From Heloderma charlesbogerti (lineage: Eukaryota; Chordata; Lepidosauria; Squamata; Helodermatidae), in NCBI GenBank assembly GCA_026122225.1, contig JANEZZ010000972.1, positions 301,425-365,424 on the forward strand: a stretch of DNA of 64,000 nt, in the 5' to 3' direction. A program made the position numbers and the translations under genes. The notes below the pieces were generated by a model, which was not told the origin of the DNA, made no database searches, and was given only the letters and a program-made list of their open reading frames with translations. This document shows, in pieces, positions 10,205-21,471 of the stretch. How positions within the stretch are numbered: position 1 is the stretch's first letter; each line of letters begins with the position of its first letter.

Positions 10205-10604
10205 GTTCTGAGCTTATGTTCCACTAGCATCAAGCAAATAATCTTGTCACTGAGTGAATACAGGCAACCATTAACCAGTAGTTTGCTGAGGTGTCTGGCT
10301 GGTTCTGACTGAAGCCCAGAATGGATTCACAACCCCACCGAAATTGGAGCTACCAGCCTCCACTGCTTGTAATAGTGCCGCTGCTATTGCTGCCATGCAA
10401 CTGTATTTTGTCACGCACATAAAATTACCAGAAATTAGATCAGGGCGGAGGGGGAGGGGAAGAAACAAATAAGGGAGAATGGCTCAAAAAACACAGGAAT
10501 GTAACAAACCACTACAATCATGTCATGAGGATGCTCCGTAAAAAGCGAGTGAACAACAGTCAGCAATTCTTGCAAAAGGTCCCAGGGCAAGATGGAGGGT
10601 GTGG
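10205..10604. other. Mostly unassigned, with an H3 fragment
   Basis: 10296-10370 (GCCCAGAATGGATTCACAAC...CTACCAGCCTCCACT) looks like a remnant of the H3 MITE. The rest is unassigned. Confidence 0.4.
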
Positions 10605-10690
10605 ATGTGATGCAGACACCTTGCTGAAGCTAAGCAAGTCTGGGTGTGGTCCATGCCTGGATGGGAAACCACCTGCAAACCCAACACACA
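10605..10690 (+). repeat. 5S rRNA-derived SINE fragment
   Basis: GCTGAAGCTAAGCAAGTCTG, then CCTGGATGGGAAACCACCTG, matches the 3' half of 5S rRNA (GAAGCTAAGCAGG... and TTGGATGGGAGACCGCCTGG) with several changes. The 5' half and terminator are missing, so it is a SINE3-type relic and not a 5S gene. Confidence 0.7.
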
Positions 10691-11224
10691 CTACACAAAG
10701 TCCCACAGAAGACAAATGTCAGGATACGCATTTAAGAAAATTCATGAATTAAAATCCAGAGAAAAAGAATAGATGCAGCCTCAGTGAGCTTTATGGCTGA
10801 GGTGGGATGTGAACCCCACTCTCCTGTCTGATTCTGGCAGCATATCTACCCTGCTGTGTTTGCAGGAAAGTTGTTACATTTCCCCCAGACTCTGAACATT
10901 TTGTCCACGTCTCCAATATTATACATGCCTACACCAGCCTGGTGTCTAAGAGATGACTAAGCATGGTAAGGTCTAAGTTCAGATTTTTGTAACCAATTCC
11001 AACCTCATCTTTTTCACGTCAATATTCTCCTTCCCAAATCTGGAAAAGAAAAATGAAATAAATGAATGAATGAAACCACCCAGCTACTGCAAAACAATTT
11101 TAAAGTGCTGAAATTTGCCCATTCAGTTTGGAAGACGTGTCTTCGATTACGTTTTCCAATCTATATCTTTTCTCTCCTTCAGAGTGTTACTGCTCTCCCA
11201 CCCACCAGCCCTGCAATCCCTGGT
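10691..11224. other. Unassigned intergenic DNA
   Basis: Nothing recognisable is seen here except a short (AATG)n run near 11060. Confidence 0.45.
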
Positions 11225-11226
11225 TT

Positions 11227-11270
<44 letters not shown>
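11225..11270. repeat. (TTCT)n microsatellite
   Basis: About eleven uninterrupted TTCT units. Confidence 0.95.
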
Positions 11271-11272
<2 letters not shown>

Positions 11273-11734
11273 CCCTTCCTTTTTTTCTGTTTTGGAAGAA
11301 AGAAAATAACTTCAGCAGGAGAACAAAGGCCAAGTGGCTAAGCAAAAGGCTGCCCGTAAGAACCTTATCAAAGCTCCCACAGGGTGTGGAATAATTATTC
11401 TCACGCTGTTGGGGGTTTCGAAGGGGAAGGACAGCTCTGCCTTGGCTACGGGAGAATTGAAAAGCAAAAGCGCAAGGAATTTTGGAAGAGGGGAGACAGG
11501 AAACGAGACAGTGTGGGCTTCACCCTTGCTCCGGACATGCTGTATTAGCATCCCTTTCTGTGCCAATGAGCCCCTTATGGCTCTTTCTGGTTCCACTCTC
11601 TGTAGGAAAGGAAGAGGGAGAACCTATACATAATCCCACACCCAGAATCAGGTCTGGACTCTGGGTAGCAGTCTGAGATGAGCCAGGAGCCGTGGATCAA
11701 GCCTGTAGTCAGGACAAAGAGTAAGTCAGTAAAG
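11271..11734. other. Unassigned intergenic DNA
   Basis: No gene or repeat is recognised between the microsatellite and the minisatellite. Confidence 0.45.
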
Positions 11735-12480
11735 CAGATCAAACTGGGAGGCAGAGTCAAGAAGCAAGGTGGGAGTCAGGGCTGAAGGACATGCTTGGCG
11801 GCATGGTTGAGGGGCAAGTCAGGAGTTAGGGCTGAAGGACACGCCTGGTGGCAGAGTTGAGGGGTAAGTCAGGAGTCAGGGCTGAAGGACAAACCTGGTG
11901 GCATGGTTGAGGGGCAAGTCAGGACTCAGAGCTGAAGAACAAACCTGGTGGCAGAGTAGAGGCGCAGTCAAGACTCAGGGCTGAAGGACACGCCTGGTGG
12001 CAGGGTTGAGAGGCAAGTCAGGAGTCAAGATTGAAGGACAAGCCTGGTGGCAAGCCAGGAGTGAAGACAGAAAGACTAGCCTGGTGGCAGGGTAGAGGGA
12101 CAAGCCAGGAGTCAGGGCTGAAGGACACACCTGATGGCAGGGTTGAGGGACAAGCCAGGAGTCAGGGCTGAAGGACACACCTGATGGCAGGGTTGAGGGG
12201 CAAGTCAGGACTCAGAGCTGAAGAACAAACCTGGTGGCAGAGTAGAGGTGCAGTCAAGACTCAGGGCCGAAGGACATGCCTGGTGGCAGGGTTGAGAGGC
12301 AAGTCAGGAGTCAAGATTGAAGGACAAGCCTGGTGGCAAGCCAGGAGTGAGGACAGAAAGACTAGCCTAGTGGCATGGTTGAGGGGTGAGCCAGGAGTCA
12401 GGGCTAAAGGGCAAGCCTGGTGGCACCGTTGAGGAATACATCTCAGGAAACATGACTGAAGAACAAGCCAAGAGTCAGGA
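11735..12480. repeat. 50-bp minisatellite with a 286-bp higher-order period
   Basis: The phrase GGGCTGAAGGAC recurs at 11779, 11829, 11879 and onward at spacings of 49 to 51, with CTGGTGGCA and GTTGAGGGGCAAGTCAGGA between. Shortened units carrying GAAAGACTAGCCT occur twice. A block around 11925-12100 is repeated at 12211-12375, about 286 bp later, in the same order of variant units. Edges are diffuse. Confidence 0.9.
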
Positions 12481-13209
12481 CCAATGAACGAACAAGGGTC
12501 AGGAACACAAGAGAACCCAGAAATAGCTTTTTTACTCCAGCAAGTCTCCTCTGGAATCAGAAGCCCTCTTAACCTCCTTCCTGTCAAGAAAGATCCACCA
12601 GCCAGCTGGGGGTGAGCAAATTCAGTCCAGGGGCTAAAGGCACTTTACTGAGTGATGTTGCCACCTGCAGTTTTATGGGTTGCTACAGAGGGGAGCTGCA
12701 TGCTGCTATAGCCATCCCTGACACCCACAAACACTGCTCAGGCCCTGCTACAACAACACTGTCAATAACGTGGCCAAGTGTATAACCTAGAGATCGCCTC
12801 TCTGCCTTTCAGTTCAAAGCCAAATCAGGAGATGAGATGGCAGCAGTTTCTCTTGCTCATCCTATTCCCTCCCCCAGCCCCAAGCACACACACTGTCCTT
12901 TTGGCTACCCTGCTCATTATGATGGGTGTGGGGAAAGCTGTACAGAAGGAGCTGAGAGAAGAAGGGTCATTCCACCAGTTCTGCGGAAAGACTACTTAAT
13001 TTTTTCCTCTTCCCTCCTCATCCCTTGTTCCTCGTATGTTGTGTCTTTCTAGACTGTAAGCACGCATGCAGTGACTGACTTGTTTTACTCTCCGGGATGC
13101 TCCAGGGGCAGGACAAAACAGCCTTTGGCTGAGGGGCAGGACAAAAATACTTTAAAGAAACAAAATAAAAAATAAATGATGGAACGACCCGGAGGAGGGC
13201 AGCGGGCTG
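12481..13209. other. Unassigned intergenic DNA
   Basis: No gene or recognised repeat. Confidence 0.45.
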
Positions 13210-13690
13210 CAGCTGTCTCCTAAGCAGTGGTGTGATGGAGCCAGGGATCACAGGGACACAACACTTCTATTAGCAGGGACACTGATGTCATCTGCCACCC
13301 CACACACACTTCAAGACTCCCCTGTTCTGTCTGAACTTAGCTGCAATCCTCACAGGAGCTCGGGGAAAATTGATTTTCCAAACATTATATCATCCCCTGT
13401 TGTACTATGATGTCTTTTGGGGTGGCTTGGTCTTGAATGGACAATTACCTCCCATCCGCTTTACCAAAGACCTGATCCTGGTGGAGATGAAAAGGGCGAG
13501 AATTGGTTTATTGAGACGGATCAACTCAGCTGCCTGAATTCTCGGCCCCTCCTTGAGGGCATGGTTAGGGAGACTGCCATGATGAGCAGCTGCACATCAA
13601 ATGTTGCCACTCTACCACTGCTCCTAAGGCTCCTGGGTTTCAAGACACGGGAGCAATTCCCAAGGCACATGACCTGAGGACACTAACCCC
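13210..13690 (+). repeat. Unclassified dispersed repeat D1, copy 1
   Basis: It shares ordered blocks with 23835-24600: TATTAGCAGGGACA, GGTGGCTTGGTCTTGAAT, CAAAAGACCTGATCCTG or its variant, and GAATGCCACGATGAGAG or its variant. Two collinear copies make this a repeat family, but its class is not evident and no coding sequence is seen. Confidence 0.6.
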
Positions 13691-14024
13691 CAGCTTCTGA
13701 AATGTCCATCTGGTAACGGCTGGATGTTTTCAAGTTTATCTTCAGCAGCCATGCGGTCTAGGGGCTTGCTTTTAATAAAACAAATAAGGACACCGAGGTT
13801 TCAGTGTCCGGTATCCGCCATAAAATTCCACACACTTTTCTCGATGACATGGTGAGAGAGAATTTGCAGCCCCCCTCCCACTTCCCTCCACCCATTAACA
13901 GAACTTTGTTCTCGCATGTCCTGTTCCCTCGCTTGCTCTCGCTCTTGCTCTCTCTGTCTTTTTTGAGAGGGTAGCCACACTTCGCTGAATGAGAGGCTTT
14001 CCAAGGGAAAATCCATCTCTTCTG

Positions 14025-14068
<44 letters not shown>

Positions 14069-15849
14069 TTGCTATTGCTTTCATTATTAGCTTTTCAAAC
14101 TATTTTCAAAGTGGAAACAGGACTTCTGTATCTTAAAGTGGGGGAGCAGCAGGGAGCTGTTTTGTTCTGTCTGCACCCTTTAAAAATCCACCACTGGATG
14201 CATCTATTAATTTATTTTTCTTGCCCAGCATCAGGGTTTTTCTTTCCTTTCCTTTTTCTTTTAAATTTCTTTCACATCTAAAACAGAGTTATTCTTTGAG
14301 CCCCAAAATCCAGCAGAATGGACACTGTTCCAAATGGCTCCTTTTGTCCCCATCCCAAAACCTCTCTGGGTGCCAATCTCCTGTGACCACAGGACCCAAA
14401 ACCTTCCTCGATTGGACTTATTTTCCCCCACCAAAGATGATAAGGTTGGCCTCCCTCGAGTGATACTCAGTGTTGGGATGTGCAGCTATTATAACCTTGG
14501 TGCTTCTACCATTGTCAACGGGTCAAAGCACTGAATATCAATAGACTAATTCCTTTACCCTGCCAACCCATCCCTTGACTGGAACGCAAACTTCTCTTGA
14601 AAACCGCCGTTCACCTTTTGGTCCAGACCATCTTTACAGCTCCACACTTCAAAGGCTGCTGTTCATGTAGAAAACACCTTATTGAAAGCACAGTCACAGC
14701 GTTACACAATTTAAAAAGAAAAGAAAAAAGATACACACAAAGATAAAAATGTGCCATCTCTCCTAAAGACGGAACTGGCAATAGTAACAAAACAAAGGAA
14801 ATCTGATCGGCTTTCAAGATCTGTATCGAAATTCTAAGATTAAAAAAATATGAAAGTCTAAAACTACACTGGTCTAACCAAAAACAACAACAACACAAAT
14901 TCAGAGCTGGTTCATTGTTTGCTGAAACATAAATTAAGGAGGGAATTGAGGATCTGCTCACAGTTTGACAATTCACCTTGGCAGGCATTGGGGCGGGGGG
15001 GGGCATCGAACAAATGAAACAGCACTAATGAAAATAGGGTATTAATTGTTGTATTACAGAAACTCTGTTGTATTCCAAAAGAAATAAATTGCTAGAATTA
15101 CAGAAGTAAGACATCTCCCTACAACTGAATTATTTTTTCATGCTTTTAAATTTAACCTTCATGAACCAAAATGAAGGGGGAGAAAACATCTACAAATGCT
15201 TTGGGGAAACATTTTTCTACCGAAGGCCAAATTCCACTGCATCTCAGGGGAATCAAATGTCCCAGAAGAAAGAGAAAGGGCACTTAGGTCTGCTTCTCTG
15301 GATCAGTTTTTGTTTGAAAAAAATCCATGGGATATTTTAGTTTTCAGTCCCAATCCGTTTACCTTGGCAGGGACGAAAATGGATTCCAGTGGCAAAAATC
15401 AATAGACTTCTTGGGATTTTTTATTTATTTATTTTTGGTCCCAATAATTTTTTTGTCTACAGAAATAAAATTGTAAATGCTAAGTGGCTGAAATTTGGGG
15501 GACATTGTTTGTAAGGTGATGTTGTCCGAGGAGGACCATGTTGTGGGTATACTTCTATGTAAATTCTGCAATAAAAAGTGCACCCGAAGTCGGGCGTTTA
15601 CACTCAGCACTGGAAATGTGGTTGATTAGAGATGGCCCACGACATGGCTGGATGCAACCCTGAGTTCACTTTATGCAGGAAGCAGGCCTCAAAGAGGCCT
15701 GCATAAATCTCAACCAAAATTTAAAACAAGGGTACAATATATGTCTGCTGGTTCCCTTGTAAGGAAAAAAAGGAGGGAGATGTGTGCGAGTTGTAAGAAA
15801 CATATCTTTTGCCATGATTTAATATTACATCTCTCTTTGGGATTATTTA
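13691..15849. other. Unassigned, mostly non-repetitive DNA
   Basis: It contains the (TG)n run listed separately and otherwise no recognised repeat. A 1.7-kb repeat-poor stretch here is candidate single-copy DNA. No exon with family resemblance is found. Confidence 0.4.
14024..14065. repeat. (TG)n microsatellite
   Basis: About 20 uninterrupted TG units. Confidence 0.95.
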
Positions 15850-15982
15850 GGGTGCAGTCCTTTGCATGTTTAGACAGAAAAATGTCCTCCAGCTCCCAGC
15901 ATTCCCTAGCCAGCCATTCTGGCTGGGGAATTCTGGGAGTTGTAGGACGATTTTCTGTCTCAGCATGCATAGGATTGCACCC
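15850..15982. mobile_element. Harbinger-like foldback MITE
   Basis: It runs from GGGTGCAGTCCTTTGCATG to GCATGCATAGGATTGCACCC, with arms CTCCCAGCATTCCC and GGGGAATTCTGGGAG. TTA precedes it at 15847-15849. The right-hand duplication is lost. Confidence 0.75.
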
Positions 15983-16149
15983 CTCGGTATTTATTTGAAC
16001 ATTTATACCTACACACAACATTTGAACATTTATACCTACACACACACTTTTCCATCAAGGATAGAAAGTCGACTTACAATTGGGGAGGAGGGTTCATCAA
16101 CTGGCCACACATCCTTCTCTTTTCCCCACCTCTTTCCTTGCCCACTGTG
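15983..16149. other. Short local duplication
   Basis: The phrase AACATTTATACCTACACACA occurs twice about 28 bp apart near 16000. There is no gene. Confidence 0.6.
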
Positions 16150-16408
16150 TATTTAGTGGTTTCTCAATGTTTGCACAGTTTACACACACACACACACACA
16201 CTTCTAGAAGGTGAAATGCCTCTCCTAAGGCTTGCTCACTGTCAGTAAGAACTTTAAGCTAAAGTAGGCTGGCATTTTGGCCCCATCCCATTTGCCTTCA
16301 GCCCCACCTCCTTTGCCTTTGGCCCCACCCACCACTGGAATGTGGGCCCCGAGAGCTTCTCTGAAACTGAACTTGGCCCTCAGGCTGAAAGAGGTTCCAC
16401 ACCCCTGT
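16150..16408 (-). repeat. Decayed hAT-like MITE, family H5
   Basis: The right end GAAAGAGGTTCCACACCCCTG is the reverse complement of the H5 start at 6352. The body shares the CTAAGGCTT and TGCACAGTTTA blocks with 22632-22860, and a short CA run lies at 16182-16200. Confidence 0.5.
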
Positions 16409-16558
16409 TATAGAAGGATCTGAGTCATGAGGGAAAGGTATTGCCAGATAATACTGTAGTGGAACCTCTCATTTACTTCCAGCTACTCGCAGAAAAGCAA
16501 CACCTCTGCTGAGCAGCCCACCATTTCTCTCATGGTTGACACGCTAGCGTGTCCCAGC

Positions 16559-17307
16559 CAGAGCTGTGCGCAAATGGCCTCTTGAAATTCTACACCTTAT
16601 TTGTGGGCAGAGAAATCGGGGAGACAATTTCACCGTATTTCTCCAGGGGGAGGAGAAATTCTCAACCGTCTCTCCCAGCTAGGGCTCCCCGTTGGCCGGG
16701 CTTGTAGCACAGCTTCTTTCTTTTTTCCCTGAGGGTTTTGAGGATCTTCGTGCTGCAACATCATCAACTGTCTTGGCAAGCTGGTCCACCGCAGTGCACT
16801 CCAGCTCCAGAGATGAGGCGGAGCTTGTGCTCTGCCAAAATCTGTCCTCCAATTTCCTGAAAGTTTTCTCCTCCCCCCGCCCCCGGTGAAAGAGGCTTCC
16901 ATTGTTCTGACTCATTCAAGATGTTCTATCATTTATTCTTGTGGTGATTTTGAGCATACTTCATCACAGCTGGCCTCCCAGGCTGCCTGCACATCCTGAT
17001 CTGAAAAAGCCCTATGGGAGGAATCATCTCATGGTGCCTTAAACTGGGCGATAATTGAAGTGTAGGAAGCTGAGGAGGCAACAGGCTGCCAGACAGCTGA
17101 TTGTACAATGAAAAACAGGACACCTGGGCTCACTCCTCAGCCCCCTCCTAAGCAAGGTCAGCCCAAGAAACCCAAACTCAACCCATGGGAATATTTCTCT
17201 GAAATATCTTCACCATTGAATTTCTTTTTGAAATCAATTTATCTTCTATCAAATTGAAGGAGAATGGTCAGGGAAAAAAAGTGGGAAACCTTTTTGGCAC
17301 AGCACTA
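16559..17307 (-). mobile_element. hAT-like element, family H2 copy C
   Basis: Ends are CAGAGCTGTGCGC and GGCACAGCACTA. The flanks GTCCCAGC (16551-16558) and GTTCCAGC (17308-17315) match at 7 of 8 positions, as expected for an ageing hAT duplication. On the minus strand the body aligns with copies A and B. There is no transposase. Confidence 0.85.
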
Positions 17308-17315
17308 GTTCCAGC

Positions 17316-17982
17316 ATACATTTTGGGAATTCCTTCTGTATAGGTAAATGTTTTGGATTCAGAGTTGTGTTGAGTCATTTTAAGAGGCAGGTGTTCCAAG
17401 GGATTTGGATCAGCAACTGCTGAAAACGTCAAGCAGATAGACCTGTGCGTTCTGAGATTCCTTGCAAGTGCTGAAAAAACTCTAGAATCCAGAGTCCTGG
17501 AAACTGCAGCTTAATTTTTTTTTTTTTTTTAAAGCAAGCTTCTAGTCCCTATGACCGTAGACTTAAGCTTGAAAGTACATGGCCATTTTTTGGTGAAATC
17601 CCCAAAGCCAGAAGGGAGCTCAGTAGAATTTTTCCAGCTGTCAAGGACTGGGGTTTCTGTGCCACTCATGGTTTGGTGCTCTTCTAACCCCCAACTCCGC
17701 CCGCCCGCCTGCCAACAAGCAAAAGATCAAAATAAATTATGCAAGCTAGGAAAATATAAGTACAACATATGCACATTTTATACCAAGAAGAGTCTGCGGC
17801 CTGCCTATCTAACGTGTCTATAACAACACGCTCTCCTCTTGCTCAGTTTTTAACATCCCCAGTTCACTTTCCGGGTGGCAGGATAGCTGCATCATTTTTG
17901 CATGCAAAATGTAAACTTCAGTTTCACGCTGTTGCTTCAGCCACTGGCATTATGCAAGTGAATAAGTTATCCTAGTGAATAA
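17316..17982. other. Unassigned intergenic DNA
   Basis: Only a T run near 17520 is notable. Confidence 0.45.
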
Positions 17983-18399
17983 AGGAGCAATCCTATAGCC
18001 GCTAGACAGCGGCTAGATGGCCATAGGATATACTGTTTTCTGGGAACCGACCTCCCCCCACGTCTGTGCTGCCTTGAAGGCAGCGTGGAGAAGCCCTGTC
18101 CTCCACGCTCGGAAGAGGAGCATGGAGTGGCTGAAAAGGGGCGGAGCTGGGGGCATTCCGGGGCGGGGAGAGCGGATCTGTCTGTACGACACATCCAGTG
18201 TGTTGTACAGCAGCCTCCTCTCCCGCTCTCCCGCCCCCACGGCTAGACAGCCGAAAACAGCTGTCTAGCAGAAAAAGCAAGGCAGGAGAGGCATGGAGGG
18301 AATGATCCCTGCCCCCCCCCGTGCTTCTCCTGCCTTGCTTGGGGTAGGCGGTCGCCTCTGAGTTCGGAAGCGTCCGCCTATCTAGATAGGATTGCTCCC
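17983..18399. mobile_element. GC-rich foldback MITE with TAA duplication
   Basis: Termini are AGGAGCAATCCTAT and ATAGGATTGCTCCC, with TAA at 17980-17982 and 18400-18402. The interior has GCTAGACAGC inverted motifs. TWA duplication suggests a PIF/Harbinger-type element. A 203-codon minus-strand frame across it has no family resemblance. Confidence 0.7.
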
Positions 18400-18440
18400 T
18401 AAATCTACTGGAATTGCTTCCTTGGGCTTGTGTGAAGATG

Positions 18441-18975
18441 GCCGGGTTCAGACGACATGCTAACTCACTGTGGGTCACGCGTTTGGGAGTGATGCATGAT
18501 GGGCTAGCATGTGGTGAGGTGGATGGTTTTCCAGCCAGTGATCGGTAAGTTCCCCACCCTCTGCAGAGTTGGTACAGGGCCCCGGATGGCTTGCCATGAC
18601 ATCGGTTGTGCACTCCATAGGTAAATTTGGCTGCTCCATGGGTGAATCATGGCGGCCATAGAGATGGCTGCCTAGAACGCCTGGAAGTTCCTGCGATGCT
18701 CTAGCCCGTGGAACAGAATTCTATGGTTGAGGTTGTATAGCGACAGCTGGAGCAGCCAGAGCAACCCTCTTCCTGCTGCAGTGGCCCCTGGGATAGGAGG
18801 CCGCAGCGGCAGCAGGACGATGAGGGAACCATGCAGCAGGGATGGGTCAGGGAAGCACGCTGCCCTGCGTGGCTCCGCGGTCATGTGGGGGCATGCACGC
18901 CGTGGTTTCCCTCCCCCTCCCCGCAGCATGGTTCGGCTACGCACCCTCCCTCCATGATCACGTGAACAGGCCTGA
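18441..18975. repeat. Candidate foldback element
   Basis: GGCCGGGTTCAGACGACATG at the left and CATGATCACGTGAACAGGCC at the right are partly complementary. Related GGGTTCA-type ends occur at 24155. There is no convincing target duplication, and boundaries are tentative. Confidence 0.35.
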
Positions 18976-19002
18976 TGTGTATTAGGGTAGCGAGGGCTGT
19001 AG

Positions 19003-19130
19003 CAGCCTGGCGCTTCCCAGATGTGCTTGGACTATGACTCCCATCATCCCCAACCCACATGCTGGCTGGGGATTATGGGAGTTGCAGTCAGCACAGACAT
19101 GCACCCAGTTGGAGAAGGCTGAACAATAGA
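19003..19130. repeat. Foldback MITE (family F1)
   Basis: CCAGATGTGCTTGGACTATG and GACTCCCATCATCCCCAAC pair with GGGGATTATGGGAGTTGCAG. It ends GTTGGAGAAGGCTG. Confidence 0.65.
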
Positions 19131-19174
19131 AGGTAGGTTTATGGACCTAGTGCAGCTGCAGAACTGGCTGACTG

Positions 19175-19776
19175 TAGGGGTGTACGAAACCCCGCTTACC
19201 TGGCTCCTCCGGGTTCCGCAGGTGGGGGGAGGCAATCCATTCTCCCCGCCGGAATCCTCGACGGGGGGAAGGCGATCTGTTCCTCCCCCCTGGAATCCTG
19301 CCTGGCCGGCTCCGCTCCGCGGCCAGGCTGCGGAGCCACCGGCCAGGCCAACCCACAGCGGGGCCTCCAGCTGCTGCCAGGCTGCTGCGGACACAAATGA
19401 CGTCCTGTGTAGGGGACGCCATTTGCGTCCCTACGCTAGCCTGTGATAGGCTACGTAAATATTTACGTAGCCTATCATGGCTAAAGCGGGAACACAAATG
19501 GCGTAGGGGACGCCATTTGTGTCCCTGCTTTAGCCGTGATAGGCTATGTAAATATATACGTAGCCTATCATGGGCCAGTGTGGGGACGCAAATGGCGGCT
19601 GCTACGACGCAGCAGCCTGGCAGCAGCCGGAGCCACCAGAGCCGGAACCGGAGCTGCAGCCAGGTAGGCTCCATTTTGCCGGGTGGGGGGCTCCGTTCCG
19701 CCACAGATTCTGGGGGGCCGAATTCACTGGAATTCGGCCCCCCTGGGATCCGTGGCAGAATTCTCTAACATCCCTA
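19175..19776. mobile_element. hAT-like MITE, family H1 copy 2, with two palindromes
   Basis: It runs from TAGGGGTGTACGAA to TTCTCTAACATCCCTA. The perfect 8-bp duplication GCTGACTG lies at 19167-19174 and 19777-19784. Palindromes with CTACGTAAATATTTACGTAG cores lie at 19440-19480 and 19534-19573, with GCCATTTGCGTCCC segments between. The element is 602 bp and non-coding. Confidence 0.92.
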
Positions 19777-19913
19777 GCTGACTGCCTAAACAGGTTAGGT
19801 GACTGGATGTGCCCCATTGGCCCAGGCCGACCTGTGGTCAGATTGGTACAACACTGTGTCTGCCTCTCCCGCTGCCTGTGCAATCATTATAAATTGCAAT
19901 CAATGTTCCATGT

Positions 19914-20459
19914 TGTCAGGGTTGGATCAGAGCCCAGAGAGCCCCAAAGCAGTTCCGATTCTGAGGAAGAGATAGAAACCGCGGGAGAGGAACCTGCGTG
20001 CATTTCAGAGGAGCAGCCGGGGGAGACCCCCTCCTGGTACACATTCCTGAGAGTGACCCTGGCAAGGAGAGGGCAGAGCAACAGCAGTTTCTGGATGCTA
20101 GGCGCCGGTGCAGCGTCAAGCGTGAGATGGCAGGCGCTGAGAGGCGGCGCTCAGCCCGCTGGGCACGTCGGCAACAGCGGCACCTCGATGCCCCATGGGA
20201 AAGGGGAGGACTCTCTCCTCCTAGCTCATAAGTACAGTGGTTTCCCACCTTCCCCTCCAAATGGAGATCAACTGATTCCTAAGGTTACAACCCCCAAGTA
20301 GGCAGCTCTCTTGAGTCTCCCTCGTAGCATCAAGCAATTTGCATCTGTAAGCGTCATTAGGTTGAATGGGAATAAAGCCTTGGAAAAGAGCCCTGTTGTC
20401 TGCGTGTTGATTCTGGCTACCTGAGGATTTCAGAAGGCAGCAGGGGTGACCTCCTGACA
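19914..20459 (+). mobile_element. Solo LTR, family L1a
   Basis: It starts TGTCAGGGTTGG and ends CTCCTGACA, so it has TG...CA ends with the short inverted repeat TGTCAGG. The 5-bp duplication CATGT flanks it (19909-19913, 20460-20464). AATAAAGCC near 20370 is a plausible polyadenylation signal and implies + orientation. A related LTR is at 27851. No internal retroelement region lies next to it, so it is a recombination-derived solo LTR. Class (Ty3/Gypsy or retrovirus-like) is not settled. Confidence 0.85.
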
Positions 20460-20464
20460 CATGT

Positions 20465-21471
20465 TGAGTAACAGACTGTGGGACCATTGGGGACTCCAGG
20501 GCTTAGACCAGGAACCTTGCCCAGGGAGGTACCATGGACCATGCGTGGTTAGGCCTCACCGCCCCCTTCAAGCAAGGAAAGGAACAGCGTTGTGCATTAT
20601 CAGCCTCTGTGATTGGCTGGCAATATCCAGCTGCTGGATTGTTTTGAGCCTGGCTACCTGCCCTTGACTAGTTAATGGGGCAGGTCTTGCTGCATTCCAG
20701 CTCCAGCCCCTTGACCTTAGAGACCCTGGGCTGGAGAACCCACACACCCCAGATGTGGATTCAGGGACAGCTGCTCACAGATCCATCATGGCCGCGATTG
20801 GGGCTTAGTCACAAGTTGAGCCACTGATGTGATTTCTGCGGTGGGGGGGATCTAGCTTTGAGGAAGTGGGCTGGAATACTTTCTCGCAACAGATACACAA
20901 CAGCTGAGATTGTCCCTGAGAGCAGAGGGCTCAGCACAGAGGGCTCCCCACTCTCCACTGAATAACAGCAGCCCACCAAAAAGCATCTGAGTTTTGGGGG
21001 GACCTGGGTATGGATTCTGAACAAACTGAAACGCTGGGTTTGTTTTTAAGTGTAATTCCTTCTGCAGATCGGAAGAGGAGAATCAATTAACTGTAGAGAA
21101 ATTTTATTTCAGGAAAGCAGAGTGTGTCCTGCTGACCCAACACTCGAAGACACTTTTGAGTACAACACTGAGAGAGAGAAGGAGCACACCTTTTGGGAGG
21201 TGCAAGAACCCCTCGAAGCATGCTAGACACCACTAGCTTTTATTAACAAATTGATTACACGGCCACTTGTTTACTCAAAATGAAGTATCGCTTAACCACA
21301 GGTTCTTAGACTGTTGGGTGGCTTGTCTTGGGGGCGGGGGATGACATACAGGCAGTTCCTTGTCTGACGGCTCATACAGAAACCCTTGCTGATTAGGCAA
21401 ACTGCTTCTCAGAACCTTGCAGATCTTGCATTTTTTGGAAAGAAAGAGGGCGGGGGTGGTCATGTATACAC
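20465..21471. other. Unassigned intergenic DNA
   Basis: No gene and no recognised repeat. The sequence has no retroelement coding domain next to the solo LTR. Confidence 0.4.

Noticed and set aside
10605..10690. Possible 5S rRNA gene
   Set aside because: Only the 3' half is present, with several substitutions and no T-run terminator.
18002..18613. 203-codon minus-strand frame
   Set aside because: It lies across a GC-rich foldback MITE with TAA duplications. No recognised motif.
19570..20301. 243-codon + frame
   Set aside because: It spans the end of an H1 transposon and the start of a solo LTR, two unrelated mobile elements. It is not one gene.
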